Part shown: piece after piece, positions 16,790 through 17,626 of the stretch
Layout of the letters: each line of letters starts with the position of its first letter
Position numbering within the stretch: the stretch's first letter is position 1
NCBI GenBank assembly: GCA_014730235.1
Contig: WJIO01000040.1
Location: forward strand, 1-17,626
Direction: 5' to 3'
Length of the DNA stretch: 17,626 nt
From: Candidatus Poribacteria bacterium
Lineage (GTDB): Bacteria > Poribacteria > DTPJ01 > WJIO01
The notes under the pieces: generated by a model
Told to the model about the DNA's origin: nothing
Database searches by the model: none
What the model saw: only the letters and a program-made list of their open reading frames with translations
Translations under genes and position numbers: made by a program

Positions 16790-17626
16790 ATGAAAGATAG
16801 AATAGGATTAATCGGATTAGGGCTTGTAGGTTCGGCTTTGACAGAGCGTTTTGTTAAAGCTGGGTTTGACGTTATTGGACATGATATAGATAAAAATAAA
16901 GTGAAATCCCTGGATGAAAAGCTTAAAGAAGCCGCTGATTTCCCCTGTGAAGTTGCGGAAAAATGTTCCCGGATTGTGCTTTCTCTTCCCAATTCCCATA
17001 TAGTCCGGGAAGTGATAGAAGGTGAAAACGGCATTATTCATTCAGCAAAAGCTGAAACGGTGATAATTGATACCACCACCGGCGACCCGGTGATGACGGC
17101 TGAATTGGCAGAAAGATTGCTAAAACACCATATACATTATATTGATGCTACCATCGCCGGTTCCAGTCAGCAGGTGCGCTCGGGAAATGTAATTTTGATG
17201 ATAGGGGGAGATGAAGATATTATAAATAACCAGATAGATATCCTGAAATCAATTACTTCTGACCTTTTCCTCATGGGGGTAAATGGTAAAGGGGCAGAGA
17301 CAAAGCTGGTGGTAAATCTCTTTATCGGTTTAAACCGGTTGGTTCTGGCCGAAGGCCTTTCTTTGGCTTTGAAAGCCGGGATAAATATTGACATGCTAAT
17401 GGAAGTTTTAAAAGCCGGTCCGGCTTATTCCAGGGTTATGGATATTAAAGGCGATAAGATGATCAAAAGAGATTTTACACCCCAGGGAAAATTAGCCCAG
17501 CACCTTAAAGACGTGGGGTTAATACTGGAAATGGGAGACCGTTTTCAGGCAAAATTGCCCTTAAGTAAGCTTAACTTTGAAATATTGACACAAGCAGTAA
17601 AAGATGGGCTGGGTGATGAGGATAAC
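16790..17626 (+). CDS. Beta-hydroxyacid dehydrogenase (HIBADH/GLYR-like), 3' partial
   Basis: Open from ATG 16790 to the window edge: 279 codons, so only about the last 10-20 residues of a usual 290-300-residue protein are missing. An N-terminal Rossmann fold has IGLIGLGLVGSAL with GLGLVG at 9-14, where valine stands in for the family's usual methionine. Aspartate 32 after the second strand favours NAD over NADP. Further family landmarks are IDTTTGDP (93-100), DATIAGSSQQVRSGNV (119-134, the usual D.P..G....A..G region, with GSSQQVR replacing more usual residues), catalytic Lys172 in GAETKLVVN, and DFTPQGKLAQHLKD near the end. It oxidises a beta-hydroxyacid or reduces a semialdehyde; the substrate is not clear. 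The ribosome site is weak (AGG about 11 bases before ATG). It is divergent from tgt. Confidence 0.88.
   Translation, partial: MKDRIGLIGLGLVGSALTERFVKAGFDVIGHDIDKNKVKSLDEKLKEAADFPCEVAEKCSRIVLSLPNSHIVREVIEGENGIIHSAKAETVIIDTTTGDPVMTAELAERLLKHHIHYIDATIAGSSQQVRSGNVILMIGGDEDIINNQIDILKSITSDLFLMGVNGKGAETKLVVNLFIGLNRLVLAEGLSLALKAGINIDMLMEVLKAGPAYSRVMDIKGDKMIKRDFTPQGKLAQHLKDVGLILEMGDRFQAKLPLSKLNFEILTQAVKDGLGDEDN

Noticed and set aside
16720-17394. Minus-strand frames opposite the partial dehydrogenase
   Set aside because: The plus-strand frame has continuous family motifs (Rossmann, Lys172); the opposite frames have no motifs.

Overview
The window is a compact, gene-dense piece of a Gram-negative-type bacterial chromosome. 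Evidence for the envelope type is two outer-membrane beta-barrel proteins of the PorV/FadL kind, a lipoprotein with a clear lipobox, and very large secreted proteins built from Ig-like, beta-helix and OmpL47/FN3-like modules. There is no rRNA, 16S-like or other taxonomic marker. The style (giant modular secreted proteins, a FlgD-type C-terminal Ig domain, PorV-like barrels, a THUMP/UPF0020 methyltransferase) resembles uncultivated lineages such as Poribacteria-, Desantisbacteria- or WOR-3-like bacteria. That placement is inference and weak.

Left plus-strand operon (1-6582): a 5'-truncated giant Ig-repeat protein ends in a ZU5-like region and a FlgD-type Ig domain. It is followed by a PorV-like barrel (1-base TAATG overlap), a second FadL/PorV-like barrel (12-base gap) and a THUMP-containing Trm11/UPF0020-type RNA methyltransferase (3-base gap). 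The first three genes look like one surface or secretion module. The methyltransferase appears to be a co-transcribed passenger.

Middle (6583-8259): a minus-strand zinc-dependent, probably NAD-linked alcohol dehydrogenase has a good sigma70-type promoter with a GntR-like palindrome over the start point. Divergent from it is a small unrecognised protein with possible zinc ligands, whose start is corrected here to ATG 7798.

Right minus-strand operon (16578 down to 8282): tgt (queuosine tRNA-guanine transglycosylase), then a lipoprotein, a 1635-residue beta-helix + OmpL47/FN3 repeat protein, a LOG-family phosphoribohydrolase-like protein and a second, divergent UPF0020-like methyltransferase. 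Gaps are 11, 27, 8 and -8 bases, so the five genes are probably one transcript from a promoter at 16610-16639. Divergent from tgt is a beta-hydroxyacid dehydrogenase cut by the right edge.

Both operons share a plan: giant secreted protein(s) with envelope partners, followed by a methyltransferase. The two meet around the dehydrogenase and the small gene with almost no non-coding DNA. No stretch over 300 bases lacks a gene; the longest are 16579-16789 (211 bases, tgt promoter plus a weak inverted repeat) and 7611-7797 (187 bases, dehydrogenase promoter/operator). I saw no tRNA, rRNA, CRISPR array, transposase, phage gene or convincing intrinsic terminator.
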